A stretch of DNA of 64,000 nucleotides from Campylobacter concisus (GCF_001298465.1 NZ_CP012541.1:372001-436000), one strand, 5' to 3'. Counted from the first letter of the stretch, positions 8,711 to 17,763 are shown. Program-made: numbers and translations. Notes: a model not told the origin generated them from the letters alone.

Positions 8711-9673
8711 TTAATAAATTCCGACTGCTTCACGAACTTTTTTTATTGTTGTTTGAGCAACATTACTTGCCTTTTTGGCTCCTATTTCTAAAATTCCAGA
8801 CACTTCGCCAGGATTATTTTGATAATGCTCAAATTTCTCTCTCGCATCTTTAAAATAGTCCCAAATAAGCTCATTTAGATAAGCTTTAAAGTGCCCATGA
8901 CCCTCGCCACCACGCTCATATCTAGCTTGAAGCTCTTTTTGCCCACTCTCGTCTAAGAAAAGTTTGGCTATATTATATACGTTGCAGTTTTGCCACTGCT
9001 TTGGCTCTTCAAGTGGCGTGCCGTCTGTCACGATGCTAGAAATTTGCTTTTTAAGCGTTTTGGCATCGGCAAAGATGTCGATTGTATTGCCATAGCTTTT
9101 GCTCATCTTTTCACCGTTTGTGCCAGGCACGGTGGCAACATTTTCATCGATCTTCGCCTCAGGCAATGTAAAAATTTCTCCATGTTCGTTGTTAAATTTT
9201 ATCGCAATATCACGTGCGATTTCTACGTGCTGGATCTGGTCTTTGCCCACGGGTACGATCTGCGCATTATAAAGCAAAATGTCAGCTGCCATCAAAACTG
9301 GATAGCTAAAGAGTCCGTGGTGCGAGCTAAGACCTTTTGCGACTTTATCTTTGTAACTATGCGCGCGCTCAAGTAGGCCCATAGGCGTGTGCTGACTTAG
9401 TACCCAGTAAAGCTCAAGCACGTCTTTAACGTCACTTTGCACCCAAAATATGCTTTTGTTTGGATCGATCCCAAGTGCCAAAAACGCACACGCAGCCTCA
9501 AAAGTATTTTGCTTTAGGGCTCTGGCCTCGCTAAGGCTCGTCATCGCGTGGTAGTTTGCTATAAACATAAACATCTCATTTTGCTCTTGCATATCAACCA
9601 TCTGCTTTATCGAGGCAAAGTAGTTGCCAAGGTGTAGTTTGCCGGAGGGTTGGAGGCCGGTTAATACTCTCAT
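8711..9673 (-). CDS. trpS: Tryptophanyl-tRNA synthetase
   Basis: This 320-residue class I synthetase activates tryptophan and charges tRNA-Trp. The HIGH-type signature is 'PSGKLHLGNYFAS' near residues 9-21, and the KMSKS loop is 'GEKMSKSYGN' near 191-200. The tryptophan pocket strand 'YPVLMAADILLY' is present. The length matches bacterial TrpRS. In C. jejuni trpS lies directly beside aroK as I recall it, whereas here a 433-base repeat-bearing gap separates the two. Confidence 0.98.
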   Translation of the reverse strand: MRVLTGLQPSGKLHLGNYFASIKQMVDMQEQNEMFMFIANYHAMTSLSEARALKQNTFEAACAFLALGIDPNKSIFWVQSDVKDVLELYWVLSQHTPMGLLERAHSYKDKVAKGLSSHHGLFSYPVLMAADILLYNAQIVPVGKDQIQHVEIARDIAIKFNNEHGEIFTLPEAKIDENVATVPGTNGEKMSKSYGNTIDIFADAKTLKKQISSIVTDGTPLEEPKQWQNCNVYNIAKLFLDESGQKELQARYERGGEGHGHFKAYLNELIWDYFKDAREKFEHYQNNPGEVSGILEIGAKKASNVAQTTIKKVREAVGIY

Positions 9674-10106
9674 CTTATCCTTTCAAATTTTGGCTTTTTC
9701 TCGTGAACGCTTTTGATAGAGATTTGAAATTTTAAGCTTTCGGCAGACTATGTGTCTAGCCTCGGCTTAAAATTTCTACACAACTCTCGTCGCTTTAGCG
9801 TTGCGAACAAAGAGAAGCAAAAAATCATCTCACGATACTTCGCCAAAAATACTTTTTAAATTTTAACGTTACATTAGAGTTTTTGTATCTAATCTAATCT
9901 TAAAATTTAGCTTAGCAGGCTAAATGCCTAGCTTTGATTAAAATTTGACTGCGCAGTATTTAAATTCTCCTCAAACATTTTGCCAAAATTTCTAACTACA
10001 AAACGTTAAATTTAGCTCAAACATTTCAAATTTTAACACCACGCGAGATAGCCATCTAGCCTGATCTTAAAATTTATCGTTGCAAGCGGGCCTTACCACT
10101 TTACAA
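9674..10106. repeat. Intergenic stretch with degenerate palindromic repeats
   Basis: This 433-base gap between trpS and aroK has no credible ORF. It holds three or four copies of an imperfect unit bounded by AAATTTTAA on the left and TTAAAATTT on the right, at about 9726-9775, 9857-9907, 9903-9946 and 10027-10075. In three copies a short central hairpin is followed by CTAG and, about 8-10 bases later, the right border. The hairpin arms differ between copies but remain complementary: AGAC/GTCT at 9745-9757, AGGC/GCCT at 9917-9929, AGAT/ATCT at 10046-10057. This suggests a small non-autonomous palindromic element or a set of structured transcript ends. Function unknown. Confidence 0.5.
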
Positions 10107-10628
10107 TTAAATTTTTAAAAGCATCCTTATCTCTTTTACGATTTGCTTTGGAGTTTTGCCCTCGACTTCGACGATGTAATCAGCCTTTTTCTCATAAAGC
10201 TCCTCTCGCTCCAGATGTAACGCCTCAGCTCTTTTTAGATCACTTAAAAGCGGACGTTTAGCGAGTTTTTTCTCGCTATTTTTGCTATTTTTTAGCCTTT
10301 GCATGATCGCATCAAAACTAGCTTTTAGATAGATCACGGTGCCAATTTTCTTTAAATTTTTAACCTTCGCAAAGCCTCCGCCAGTTGAGATGATTGCATT
10401 TTTGACATTTGTTGCTAGAAATTTAGCCAGATCCTTTTCAAGCTGCCTAAAATGCTCCTCTCCGTACTCTTCAAAGATAGCCTTTATCTTCATGTTTTGT
10501 GAGCTCTCCAGTAGGTCGTCGCAGTCAAGGTTCATTGTCTTTAACGCCTTGCTTAACGCCCTTGCAGTCGTGCCCTTGCCAACGCCCATAAATCCTATCA
10601 AAACGATATTATTATTCTTTGTTTTCAT
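10107..10628 (-). CDS. aroK: Shikimate kinase
   Basis: This enzyme phosphorylates shikimate to shikimate 3-phosphate in the chorismate pathway. I choose the ATG at 10628 (173 residues), which has a GGAGAG site just upstream, over the in-frame GTG at 10640. The P-loop reads '[12 protein letters not shown]', with Gly where most AroK proteins have Ser after the Lys. Further family motifs are the 'CDD' substrate motif, 'FRQLEKD', 'ISTGGG' (shikimate binding), and the lid region with 'KRPLL'. It overlaps the end of der by 17 bases, so der and aroK are co-transcribed. The length is normal. Confidence 0.93.
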   Translation of the reverse strand: MKTKNNNIVLIGFMGVGKGTTARALSKALKTMNLDCDDLLESSQNMKIKAIFEEYGEEHFRQLEKDLAKFLATNVKNAIISTGGGFAKVKNLKKIGTVIYLKASFDAIMQRLKNSKNSEKKLAKRPLLSDLKRAEALHLEREELYEKKADYIVEVEGKTPKQIVKEIRMLLKI

Positions 10629-11997
10629 CGCTCTCTCCACGTTTTTTAGGGATTAGCACGATAGGCACGCCAGCTAGGCTAAAGCTCTCTCTAAGCTTGT
10701 TTGTTAGGTAGCGTTTGTAGCTAAAGTGCAAGCATTTTGGGCGGTTCATTATGAGCGCTATCATGATAGGTGCTGTCTTAAACTGCACTGCGTAGTAAAT
10801 TTTCACAACTCTGCCTTTATCTCGTGGCAGAGGGTGTGCCTTGGTCGCTTCGCCGATCACCTCATTTAGCTTTGAAGTTTGGATTTTTTGAGTGTAGTTT
10901 TTATAAATTTCAACTATTAGCGGATAAATTTTATGTACTCTTTTGCCACCAAGTGCCGAGACGCTAATTATCGGCGCATATGCTAAGAATTTAAACCTAT
11001 CTTTTATCTCCTTGCAAAGCTCGTCAAATTCTTCGCTACTTTTGTCCCATTTGTTTAGCACGATGATGACGCCAAGCTCAAATTTCGAAGCGATGCCAGC
11101 GATACGCTCATCAAGCTCAGTTAGTGGCTCAGAGCTATCAAGTACGAGTAGAGCTACGTCTGTCTCTTCTAAAATTTTCTCAGTTCTATTTAGCGCGTAT
11201 CTCTCGATGCCTTCGATCTTGCCACGCTTTCTAATACCTGCAGTATCAACAAACTCAAAAACTCTGCCATCATGCTCGTAAATTTCATTGACTGGGTCGA
11301 TCGTAGTGCCTGCCACGTCGCTAACGACAGCGCGACTCTCTTTTACAAGAGCGTTTAGAAGTGAGCTTTTGCCGACATTTACGCGGCCTATGATGCCCAC
11401 TCTTATGTTTTTGTTCTCATAGTCTATCTCGTCGCTTAGCTCGCCCTCGTCGTTATAGTTTTCTAAAAAATCCTCAAAATCTTCACTCGTGTCAGCCTTT
11501 ATCTGCACTTTATCTTCTATGTGCTTTGCTAGCCACATGCTAAGCTCATCAACGCCAGTGTTGTGGCTTACTGAAATTCCAAAGGTGTTTTTCGCGCCAA
11601 AGCTTATAAATTCCCACTCCCTTTGCTCATCTTTTTTGCTGTCGATTTTGTTGATGACTAGAGCGATTGGTAAATTTAGCTTGTTAAGCTCGTAAAAAAT
11701 GGCTCTATCCTCGTCATCTGGCATCCTTTTGCCATCGACCATATACAAGATAACGTCTGAATTTCTAGCCTCTGCTAAGGTCTTTGCTTTTACGTTTTTA
11801 AAAAGCTCGCTACTATCATCAAGGCCACCGCTGTCGATTAAAATGCACTCTTTGCCCTCAACCTCGATCTTAGCTTTGTTCGTATCTCTTGTCGTGCCGC
11901 TAACATCGCTTGTTATAGCGATACGACGACCAGCTAAGCGGTTAAAAAGTGAGCTTTTGCCGACATTTGGCTTGCCTACTAATATTACTTTTTGCAA
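10612..11997 (-). CDS. der: Ribosome-assembly GTPase Der (EngA)
   Basis: Der carries two tandem GTPase domains and a KH-like C-terminal domain and acts in 50S subunit maturation. The first G domain begins '[16 protein letters not shown]' and has 'NKIDS'; the second begins '[15 protein letters not shown]' and has 'NKWDKS'. Switch-region 'SGTTRD' and 'AGTTID' elements are visible. I prefer the TTG start at 11997, which sits behind AAAGGA and gives the usual length of 461 residues; a further TTG at 12030 would add an unconserved tail. The gene is divergent from the EamA transporter and its C-terminal codons overlap aroK. Confidence 0.96.
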   Translation of the reverse strand: MQKVILVGKPNVGKSSLFNRLAGRRIAITSDVSGTTRDTNKAKIEVEGKECILIDSGGLDDSSELFKNVKAKTLAEARNSDVILYMVDGKRMPDDEDRAIFYELNKLNLPIALVINKIDSKKDEQREWEFISFGAKNTFGISVSHNTGVDELSMWLAKHIEDKVQIKADTSEDFEDFLENYNDEGELSDEIDYENKNIRVGIIGRVNVGKSSLLNALVKESRAVVSDVAGTTIDPVNEIYEHDGRVFEFVDTAGIRKRGKIEGIERYALNRTEKILEETDVALLVLDSSEPLTELDERIAGIASKFELGVIIVLNKWDKSSEEFDELCKEIKDRFKFLAYAPIISVSALGGKRVHKIYPLIVEIYKNYTQKIQTSKLNEVIGEATKAHPLPRDKGRVVKIYYAVQFKTAPIMIALIMNRPKCLHFSYKRYLTNKLRESFSLAGVPIVLIPKKRGESDENKE

Positions 11998-12149
11998 ATT
12001 TTGTCCTTTTCGTGATGGCTGATTATACAAATTTTTCTCTTATATAAAGTATAAAAATTTGCTTAAAAGCGCCAAAATAAAAGAAAAAATCAACCAAAAT
12101 TTAAGCCACTTTTCATTAAAATGGCTACTTTAATTTTAAAGGTCATGTG

Positions 12150-13040
12150 ATGTTAAAAAGGTTTTATATTTCGCATCTTGGCATTTTTTATATGCTCTTT
12201 GCTTGCTTTATGTTTGCTGTTACTGGCGCATTTGCAAAGTATCTTAGCAAGGATATGCCATCTATCGAAGTTGTATTTTTTAGAAATTTAATAGGCCTTT
12301 TTATCGTCATTTATGCCATTTATAGATTTCCATTTAAGCAAGCTGGTGGACACTTTTTTTTGTTAATGTTTCGTGGCTTTGTCGGCACGGTCGCACTTTT
12401 TGCTTTTTTTTACAATGTCGCTCATGTAAATTTGGCCACAGCCTTTACATTTCAAAAGACAAATCCAATCTTTACAGCCATCCTCGCAGCCTTTATTTTC
12501 AAAGAGCGTCTAAGCTCACTTGGCTGGTTTGCTGTATTTTTGGGATTTGGTGGAATTTTGCTTGTTATCCAGCCAAATTTAGGCATAAGCAAGACTGATA
12601 TTATCGGTGTTTGGAGCGGCCTTGGTGCGGCGATCGCATACACAAGCGTAAAGGAGCTAAACAAGAGTTACGGTACAAATGTTATCGTGCTAAGTTTTAT
12701 GCTTTGGGGCTCGTTTTTGCCACTTATTTGCATGGGTTTGGCAGAATTTTTCACCTACGAGCCACTTGATTTTTTATTTTCAAAATTTAGCATGCCAAGC
12801 TGGTATAACGTTGTTTTTATCTTGCTAATGGGGCTTAGTGGATATTTTTTTCAGTCGTACATGACAAAGGCGTTCGCTGTTGGTAAAAAGGCTGGAGTGA
12901 TCGCTGCAGTTAGCTACGCGGATGTTATTTTTACACTTATTATTGGCTATTTTATGGGCGATGCGTTACCAAATCACCTAGCGCTTGTAGGCATCATACT
13001 TGTCGTGGTTAGTGGAATTTTAGTTGTTAGAGAAAAATAA
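12150..13040 (+). CDS. EamA/DMT family transporter
   Basis: This 296-residue inner-membrane protein has ten predicted helices arranged as two EamA repeats (about 10-135 and 155-295), the drug/metabolite transporter superfamily fold. The first repeat ends with '[21 protein letters not shown]', typical of this family. The ATG at 12150 follows AAAGGTC; an in-frame GTG sits one codon upstream. In C. jejuni a comparable membrane protein (Cj0385c) lies between der and kdsA, matching this position. Its substrate is not predictable. It ends 10 bases before the kdsA start. Confidence 0.88.
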   Translation: MLKRFYISHLGIFYMLFACFMFAVTGAFAKYLSKDMPSIEVVFFRNLIGLFIVIYAIYRFPFKQAGGHFFLLMFRGFVGTVALFAFFYNVAHVNLATAFTFQKTNPIFTAILAAFIFKERLSSLGWFAVFLGFGGILLVIQPNLGISKTDIIGVWSGLGAAIAYTSVKELNKSYGTNVIVLSFMLWGSFLPLICMGLAEFFTYEPLDFLFSKFSMPSWYNVVFILLMGLSGYFFQSYMTKAFAVGKKAGVIAAVSYADVIFTLIIGYFMGDALPNHLALVGIILVVVSGILVVREK

Positions 13041-13050
13041 AGGAGAAAAA

Positions 13051-13857
13051 ATGATATTAATAGCAGGGCCTTGCGTCATCGAGAGCGAACAGCTCGTTTT
13101 TGACGTGGCAAAAAGGCTGGTTAAATTTAACGAAGATAAGCGGATAGATTTTTATTTCAAATCAAGCTTTGACAAGGCAAATCGCACGAGCATAAGCTCA
13201 TTTCGCGGGCCCGGACTTGAAAAAGGGTGCGAAATTTTAGCCAAGGTAAAAAAGGAATTCGGTTTTAAAATTTTAACCGATATCCACGAGAGTTATCAGG
13301 CTGGGCCTGTTGGCGAAGTGGCCGACGTGCTGCAAATCCCAGCGTTTTTGTGCCGCCAGACCGATCTGCTCGTGGCTGCGGCTAAGACAAAAGCCGTGGT
13401 AAATATCAAAAAAGGGCAGTTTTTAGCGGCGTCAGCTATGAAGCATTCTGTTAAAAAAGTGCTAGAAACGCGCGGCGTGAGCGGCGATGGATACGAGGTT
13501 GCTAAGCAAAACGGAGTGTGGCTAACGGAGCGTGGAAGTACCTTTGGCTACGGAAATTTAGTCGTAGATATGCGAAATTTGGTGCTCATGCGCGAATACG
13601 CGCCCGTGATTTTCGACGCTACTCACAGCGTACAAATGCCAAGCGCTCTTGGCGAAAAAAGCGGCGGGGACGCGAGATTCGTGCCTTATCTAGCGCGAGC
13701 TGCGGCAGCTGCCGGCGTGGATGGATTTTTTTACGAGACGCACGTAAATCCTTGCGAGGCGCTTTGCGACGGGCCGAATATGTTAAATTTGGACGAGCTA
13801 AACGCAAATATCGCTCAAATTTTTAAGATAAAAGACGCCTTAGGCGATGCAAACTAA
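13051..13857 (+). CDS. kdsA: 3-deoxy-D-manno-octulosonate 8-phosphate synthase
   Basis: KdsA condenses phosphoenolpyruvate with arabinose 5-phosphate to give KDO 8-phosphate for the lipooligosaccharide inner core. The ATG at 13051 has an AGGAG site and yields 268 residues, the usual length; the upstream in-frame start would lie inside the EamA gene. Family motifs include 'IAGPCVIES' at the N-terminus, '[12 protein letters not shown]', 'TDIHE', '[15 protein letters not shown]' and 'FDATHSVQ'. The base composition is clearly richer in G and C than the neighbouring EamA and nusB genes, as it is for the SMR genes that follow. The stop lies inside the next gene. Confidence 0.96.
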   Translation: MILIAGPCVIESEQLVFDVAKRLVKFNEDKRIDFYFKSSFDKANRTSISSFRGPGLEKGCEILAKVKKEFGFKILTDIHESYQAGPVGEVADVLQIPAFLCRQTDLLVAAAKTKAVVNIKKGQFLAASAMKHSVKKVLETRGVSGDGYEVAKQNGVWLTERGSTFGYGNLVVDMRNLVLMREYAPVIFDATHSVQMPSALGEKSGGDARFVPYLARAAAAAGVDGFFYETHVNPCEALCDGPNMLNLDELNANIAQIFKIKDALGDAN

Positions 13858-14176
13858 GGGCTTTTTGTGGGTGCTAGGCGGCGCGGTCGCCGAGTGCGGC
13901 TGGGCGTATGGGCTAAAACAGGCCCAAGATGCCGTAGGATTCGCGCTTACTGCCGCGTTAGTCTGCGTTAGCTTCGTATCGTTTATGAAGGCTATGAAAT
14001 ACTTGCCCGTTAGCGTTGCATATACCGTATTTGTGGGATTTGGAGCGTTTTTTATCGTGGTCGCCGAAAGCGTTAGCGAATACAGCTCAAGCGGCCAGAC
14101 GCCAGATCTCTTGCGGCTATTTTTCATAGCGACGCTGATCGCGGGCGTGCTGGGGTTAAAAAGGCTAAAATCTTGA
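13847..14176 (+). CDS. Small multidrug resistance (SMR) protein, first of a pair
   Basis: This 109-residue protein has four membrane helices. The first contains the family's essential acidic residue in '[16 protein letters not shown]' (Glu16), which couples proton entry to export in SMR proteins. The third helix carries '[19 protein letters not shown]'. It overlaps kdsA by 11 bases and its stop overlaps the start of a second SMR gene by four bases. Adjacent coupled SMR genes usually encode two subunits that insert in opposite orientations and function as a heterodimer, as in EbrAB or YkkCD. The substrate could be guanidinium-like (Gdx type) or lipophilic cations; the sequence alone does not decide. 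Confidence 0.88.
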   Translation: MQTKGFLWVLGGAVAECGWAYGLKQAQDAVGFALTAALVCVSFVSFMKAMKYLPVSVAYTVFVGFGAFFIVVAESVSEYSSSGQTPDLLRLFFIATLIAGVLGLKRLKS

Positions 14177-14496
14177 CGCATGTTTTGGCTCTTTTGGCGG
14201 CCGGGTGTTGCGAAGTCTCGGGCGTATTTTTTCTAACCAAATTTCAAAAAAGCTTCGGCGTGAAAAAGGCGGCGAATTTTTTGATTTTAGTTGCAAATTT
14301 TGCCATTTCGCTCTGGCTTTTGGGCTACGCGATGCAGGCGATGGCGATGTCTGTGGCTTACGCGATTTGGACCGGTATCGGAGCGGTCGGGGCCGTGGGC
14401 GTCGGAGTGATTTTTAACGGCGAAAAAATGAGCGCGCAAAAGGCGTTTTATCTATCGCTAATAACGCTAAGCGCGGTAATGTTAAAAATAATCTAA
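14173..14496 (+). CDS. Small multidrug resistance (SMR) protein, second of a pair
   Basis: This is a 107-residue, four-helix SMR protein. The TTG start at 14173 overlaps the stop of the first SMR gene (TTGA), so translation is coupled. The first helix has the conserved Glu in 'AAGCCEVSGVFFLTKF', and the third has 'MSVAYAIWTGIGAVGAVG', the classic SMR dimer-interface sequence. Together with the preceding gene it should form a heterodimeric proton-coupled exporter. The high GC content and third-position G/C use resemble kdsA and ribH rather than nusB or pyrF, consistent with this stretch having moved or recombined together. Confidence 0.88.
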   Translation: MTHVLALLAAGCCEVSGVFFLTKFQKSFGVKKAANFLILVANFAISLWLLGYAMQAMAMSVAYAIWTGIGAVGAVGVGVIFNGEKMSAQKAFYLSLITLSAVMLKII

Positions 14497-14505
14497 GGGA
14501 CAAAT

Positions 14506-15453
14506 TTGGAGGTAGTAGAGCAGGTCACGTCGCGAGATAAATCCATCGTAAAAACAGGCCTCATAGGCATAGTGACAAATGCCATTTTAGCGGCTATGAA
14601 GGCGGTAGTGGGCTTTGCTAGTGGCTCGATCGCTATCATTTTAGATGCGGTAAATAACCTAAGCGACGCTCTCTCGTCGGTCATTACCATTGTCGGCATA
14701 AAAATAGCCGGGAAAAGCCCTGACAAGGAGCATCCATTTGGCTACGGCAGAGTGGAGTACCTAACGGCTATCGTTATAGGCGTGATCATACTTTATACAG
14801 GCGGCACGTCCGTGGTCGAGTCGGCCAAAAAGATCATCTCGCCAAGCACCCCAAACTACGACACTGTCTTGCTCGCACTGATAGCCATTTTGGTAGCAGT
14901 CAAATTTGCACTTGGGCTTTACACACAAAAAGTCGGTCAAAAGGTAAATTCTGACTCGCTCATAGCAAGCGGAGTGGAGGCAAAATTTGACGCTCTCATC
15001 TCGCTTGGTACGCTTTTGGCGGCTTTGGTTTTTGTATTTTTTGGCGTTAGCCTTGAGGCATATCTTGGTGTGATCATATCGCTACTTCTTATCAAGGCGG
15101 CACTTGAAATTTTACGTGACGCGATAGATAAAATTTTAGGCGCAAGGATGCCTAGTGGCGATAGCTCGGAAATTTATCAGTGTGTACGCTCGTTTGATGG
15201 CGTGCTTGGGGCGTATGACCTTATCTTTAACGACTACGGCCCAGACAAGAAGCTAGGTAGCGTGCATATAGAGGTGGCGTACGATATGAACGCTGCGCAG
15301 ATAGACGCACTTACTAGACGTATACAAAACGAAGTTTTTGCGAAATTTAACATAGTTTTAGATACCATTGGCATCTATGCGTTTGATAAAGAGGACAACG
15401 CAACAAGGCTAAACGTCGAAAAGATAGTTTTTGGACATAAATTTATCAAGTAA
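14506..15453 (+). CDS. Cation diffusion facilitator (CDF) metal exporter, C-terminally truncated
   Basis: This 315-residue product has six membrane helices (about 17-210) and the CDF metal site 'IILDAVNNLSDALSS' in helix 2, with 'ASGVEAKFDALISL' in helix 5 matching the usual second site. CDF proteins export Zn2+, Fe2+, Mn2+ or related divalent ions by proton antiport. A cytoplasmic domain begins near 225. The TTG start at 14506 follows AAGGGA. The reading frame ends at TAA 15451-15453, but the same frame stays open for 56 more codons that encode the rest of the expected C-terminal domain (next entry), so the protein is probably truncated by a nonsense change or made as two pieces. Confidence 0.85.
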   Translation: MEVVEQVTSRDKSIVKTGLIGIVTNAILAAMKAVVGFASGSIAIILDAVNNLSDALSSVITIVGIKIAGKSPDKEHPFGYGRVEYLTAIVIGVIILYTGGTSVVESAKKIISPSTPNYDTVLLALIAILVAVKFALGLYTQKVGQKVNSDSLIASGVEAKFDALISLGTLLAALVFVFFGVSLEAYLGVIISLLLIKAALEILRDAIDKILGARMPSGDSSEIYQCVRSFDGVLGAYDLIFNDYGPDKKLGSVHIEVAYDMNAAQIDALTRRIQNEVFAKFNIVLDTIGIYAFDKEDNATRLNVEKIVFGHKFIK

Positions 15454-15624
15454 ATGCATGGATTTTACATAAATAAAGAGACAAATACGATCACGTTTGA
15501 TATCATCATAGACTTTAACGCGCCAGATAGCTCGGCGCTCTACCGCGAAATTTTATCGCAAGTAAGTAGCGCCTACCCTAGCTACAAGGTCATCATCACG
15601 CGTGACACGGACTACAACGGATAG
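15454..15624 (+). pseudogene. Detached C-terminal segment of the CDF transporter
   Basis: This segment begins with an ATG immediately after the TAA that ends the CDF gene, in the same frame, and codes for 56 residues. It opens 'MHGFYINKETNTITFDIIID' and continues with 'YPSYKVIITRDTDY'. In CDF proteins with a long cytoplasmic domain, an 'HGFY...FD' strand and a 'P-Y-V-I-D-D' strand form the end of that domain, so this is the missing tail. The boundary reads ...IK-stop-MHGF, where a Gln codon (CAA) would fit, one transition from TAA. The TAAATG arrangement could also allow re-initiation and a two-piece protein. No separate ribosome site is evident. Confidence 0.7.
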
Positions 15625-15641
15625 AAATTTAAGGAGCAGAC

Positions 15642-16112
15642 ATGAAAATAATCGAAGGAAATTTGGCTTTAAAAGGCGGCGAGAAGGTCGCCATAGTAGG
15701 TGCTAGATTTAACCACATCATTACCGATAGGCTGGTAGAGGGCGCGAGGGACGCGTTTTTGCGCCACGGCGGAGACGAGGTGAATTTGAGCCTCATTTTG
15801 GTGCCGGGCGCGTTTGAGATACCGATGGCACTTGAAAAGGCTCTGGCTAGCGGCAAATTTGACGCCGTTTGCTGCGTGGGAGCAGTGATCCGCGGCTCTA
15901 CGCCTCACTTTGACTACGTGAGCGCCGAGACGACCAAGGGCATCGCAAACGTCACGCTAAAATACGGCAAACCGGTGACCTTTGGCGTGCTAACGGTAGA
16001 TAGCATCGAGCAGGCCATCGAGAGAGCGGGCTCAAAGGCCGGAAACAAGGGCTTTGAGGCGATGACGGGCGTGATCGAGATGCTAAATTTGTATAAAAAT
16101 TTGGAGGCGTAA
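15642..16112 (+). CDS. ribH: 6,7-dimethyl-8-ribityllumazine synthase
   Basis: RibH joins the butanone phosphate and ribityl-aminouracil precursors to make lumazine, the penultimate step of riboflavin synthesis. The 156-residue protein has the substrate-binding sequences 'VPGAFEIP', '[14 protein letters not shown]' (His as general base) and '[12 protein letters not shown]', and has the standard length. A strong AAGGAG site precedes the ATG. ribH, nusB and pyrF follow each other with a 1-base gap and a 4-base overlap, the Campylobacter arrangement. Its base composition is GC-rich like kdsA. Confidence 0.97.
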   Translation: MKIIEGNLALKGGEKVAIVGARFNHIITDRLVEGARDAFLRHGGDEVNLSLILVPGAFEIPMALEKALASGKFDAVCCVGAVIRGSTPHFDYVSAETTKGIANVTLKYGKPVTFGVLTVDSIEQAIERAGSKAGNKGFEAMTGVIEMLNLYKNLEA

Positions 16113-16113
16113 A

Positions 16114-16509
16114 ATGGCGACTCGTCATCAGGTCAGGCAGGCTGTCGTTTCGCTACTATACTCAAACGAGATAAATCCGGTAACTGCTACATTTGAAGAG
16201 GAATTTTTGGAAGAAAAAAAGATAAGAAACGAGCGAAAATATGAGGCGCAGCAGACCTTTAAAGAGGTGCTCGCAAATAAAGAAAAACTAGATGAAATTT
16301 TAAAGCCATATCTAAAAGACGGCGATTTTAGCAAGGTTGGTGCAACCGAACTAGCCATCCTTAGACTTGGGCTTTATGAAATGAAATTTAGCCAAACTGA
16401 TAAAGCAGTTATCATAAACGAAGCGATCGAGCTTGCGAAAGAACTTGGAAGTGATCAGGCACCAAAATTTATAAATGGCGTACTTGATAAGCTAAAGGGC
16501 GATCTGTGA
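16114..16509 (+). CDS. nusB: Transcription antitermination protein NusB
   Basis: This 131-residue, all-helical protein starts '[16 protein letters not shown]', the NusB N-terminal helix with the Arg-rich boxA RNA-binding face. It ends with '[17 protein letters not shown]' and 'FINGVLDKL', the conserved C-terminal half. NusB binds boxA RNA with NusE/S10 and promotes antitermination of rRNA operons. The gene is one base downstream of ribH and overlaps pyrF by four bases. The base composition drops back to the AT-rich background here. Confidence 0.95.
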   Translation: MATRHQVRQAVVSLLYSNEINPVTATFEEEFLEEKKIRNERKYEAQQTFKEVLANKEKLDEILKPYLKDGDFSKVGATELAILRLGLYEMKFSQTDKAVIINEAIELAKELGSDQAPKFINGVLDKLKGDL

Positions 16510-17186
16510 GGCTCTGTGTTGCACTTGATATGGCTAGTCGTGAAGAGAATTTAGCCCTTGTTCGCGAGCTAAAAGGGCTTGATCTTTGGCTAAAAGTGGG
16601 ACTTAGAAGCTATCTTAGGGATGGGGCAAAATTTATAGAAGAGCTAAAAGGGATTGAAGGTTTTAAAATTTTTCTTGATCTAAAACTTTATGACATACCA
16701 AATACGATGGCAGACGCGGCTGAAGTCGTATCAAAAATCGGCGTAGATATGATAAATGTGCATGCTAGTGCTGGCGAGCGTGCGATGAAGACAGTTATAG
16801 ATAGGCTAGCTGGTCTTGGCAACCGTCCTTTAGTGCTCGCAGTGTCGGCACTTACTAGTTTTAACGAGAGTGAATTTGAAATGGTTTATAACGATACGCT
16901 TGCTCGCTCAGTTAGAAAATTTAGCCGGATGAGCTTTAAGTCAGGGCTTGATGGAATGGTCTGCTCTGTTTTTGAAAGCAAGCTCATCAAAGATGTAACA
17001 AACGAGAAATTTATTACGCTTTGTCCTGGCGTTAGGCCTTTTGGCGAGAGCGCTGGAGATCAAAAAAGAGTAGCAAACTTAGTGAGTGCAAAGCAAGAGG
17101 GTAGCGACTTTATTGTCGTTGGCAGGCCGATCTATGAAAATGCAAATCCAAGAGAAATTTGTGAACGAATTTTGGAGCAAATTTAA
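16506..17186 (+). CDS. pyrF: Orotidine 5'-phosphate decarboxylase
   Basis: PyrF decarboxylates OMP to UMP, the last step of pyrimidine synthesis. The 226-residue TIM-barrel protein begins 'LCVALDMAS' and has the catalytic Lys-Asp cluster in '[14 protein letters not shown]', 'INVHASAG' and the phosphate loop '[12 protein letters not shown]'. The GTG at 16506 overlaps the nusB stop. Length and motifs are normal. It is the last gene of the ribH-nusB-pyrF run. Confidence 0.97.
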   Translation: MRLCVALDMASREENLALVRELKGLDLWLKVGLRSYLRDGAKFIEELKGIEGFKIFLDLKLYDIPNTMADAAEVVSKIGVDMINVHASAGERAMKTVIDRLAGLGNRPLVLAVSALTSFNESEFEMVYNDTLARSVRKFSRMSFKSGLDGMVCSVFESKLIKDVTNEKFITLCPGVRPFGESAGDQKRVANLVSAKQEGSDFIVVGRPIYENANPREICERILEQI

Positions 17187-17251
17187 TATTTGAGTTTGTC
17201 TAAAGTTGTTTTAATCAAAGCTTCTATATTAAAATTTTTACAAAATATTGA

Positions 17252-17530
17252 GTGAAGACGACATCAAAGCGAAGTGGAGAGCTAAATTTGAGTGATTTTA
17301 AGAAAATCCCCTATGTCGGCGAAGCGACGCAGGCCGATCTGCTGGCACTCGGCTACACAGACATTGCTTCGTTAAAGGGCGCGGATCCGGACGAGATGTT
17401 TGAGCGCACAAAGGCGCTCGGACGCGGCAGTGATAGGTGTATCCTCTATGTTTACCGTATGGTTTGCTACTATGCAAATACGTCGCACCCAGACAAAGCC
17501 AAGCTAAAATGGTGGCTTTGGAAGGATTAA
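17252..17530 (+). CDS. Cdd1-like helix-hairpin-helix protein
   Basis: This 92-residue protein matches the pattern of the 'Pathogenicity locus Cdd1' / mitomycin-resistance-type small proteins: 'FKKIPYVGEATQADLLALGY' is a helix-hairpin-helix-like segment, followed by 'DPDEMFERT' and a C-terminal 'MVCYYANTSHPDKAKLKWW'. Helix-hairpin-helix units usually contact DNA without sequence preference. The GTG at 17252 is the only reasonable start in frame, and the ribosome site is weak. It stands alone before the tRNA gene. The biological role is not established to my knowledge. Confidence 0.75.
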   Translation: MKTTSKRSGELNLSDFKKIPYVGEATQADLLALGYTDIASLKGADPDEMFERTKALGRGSDRCILYVYRMVCYYANTSHPDKAKLKWWLWKD

Positions 17531-17650
17531 ATTTAGAAATTTGACTTGCGGCGAGTCGTTTAAATTTGAGTAGTTTGTTCGGCTATTTTTCTACGGGAGA
17601 GTGGTAGGCGCGAAAATGCAAATTTAAGCAAGATATCAGCAGTATTCAAT

Positions 17651-17656
17651 TATAAT
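17651..17656 (+). promoter_or_regulatory. -10 element of the tRNA-Ser promoter
   Basis: A perfect TATAAT lies 17 bases before the tRNA 5' end, with a T-tract right after it. This fits the Campylobacter housekeeping promoter, which relies on the -10 box and an AT-rich upstream region rather than a -35 box. Confidence 0.65.
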
Positions 17657-17672
17657 GCGATTTCTTTTTTAT

Positions 17673-17763
17673 GGACAGATGGGTGAGCGGCTGAAACCAC
17701 ACCCCTGCTAAGGGTGCAGCTCTTAATCGGGGCTCGAGGGTTCAAATCCCTCTCTGTCCGCCA
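17673..17763 (+). tRNA. tRNA-Ser, anticodon GCT
   Basis: The acceptor stem GGACAGA pairs with TCTGTCC, then comes discriminator G and an encoded CCA. The anticodon stem CACCC/GGGTG closes the loop CTGCTAA, giving anticodon GCT (reads AGC/AGU). The T arm GAGGG/CCCTC closes TTCAAAT. The long variable arm (class II tRNA) agrees with serine. The last 23 bases are the attachment core of the neighbouring prophage; integration leaves the tRNA complete, because the same bases are repeated at the far end of the element. Confidence 0.97.
17741..17763 (+). repeat. attL core (3' end of tRNA-Ser)
   Basis: These 23 bases, from TTCAAATCCC to the tRNA CCA, recur exactly at 27416-27438. The bases on both outer sides differ, so the identity defines the direct repeat made by site-specific integration. 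It is also the functional 3' end of the tRNA. Confidence 0.93.

Noticed and set aside
9674-10106. A CRISPR array or tRNA in the trpS-aroK gap
   Set aside because: Repeat copies are few, imperfect and differently spaced, and no cloverleaf can be drawn.
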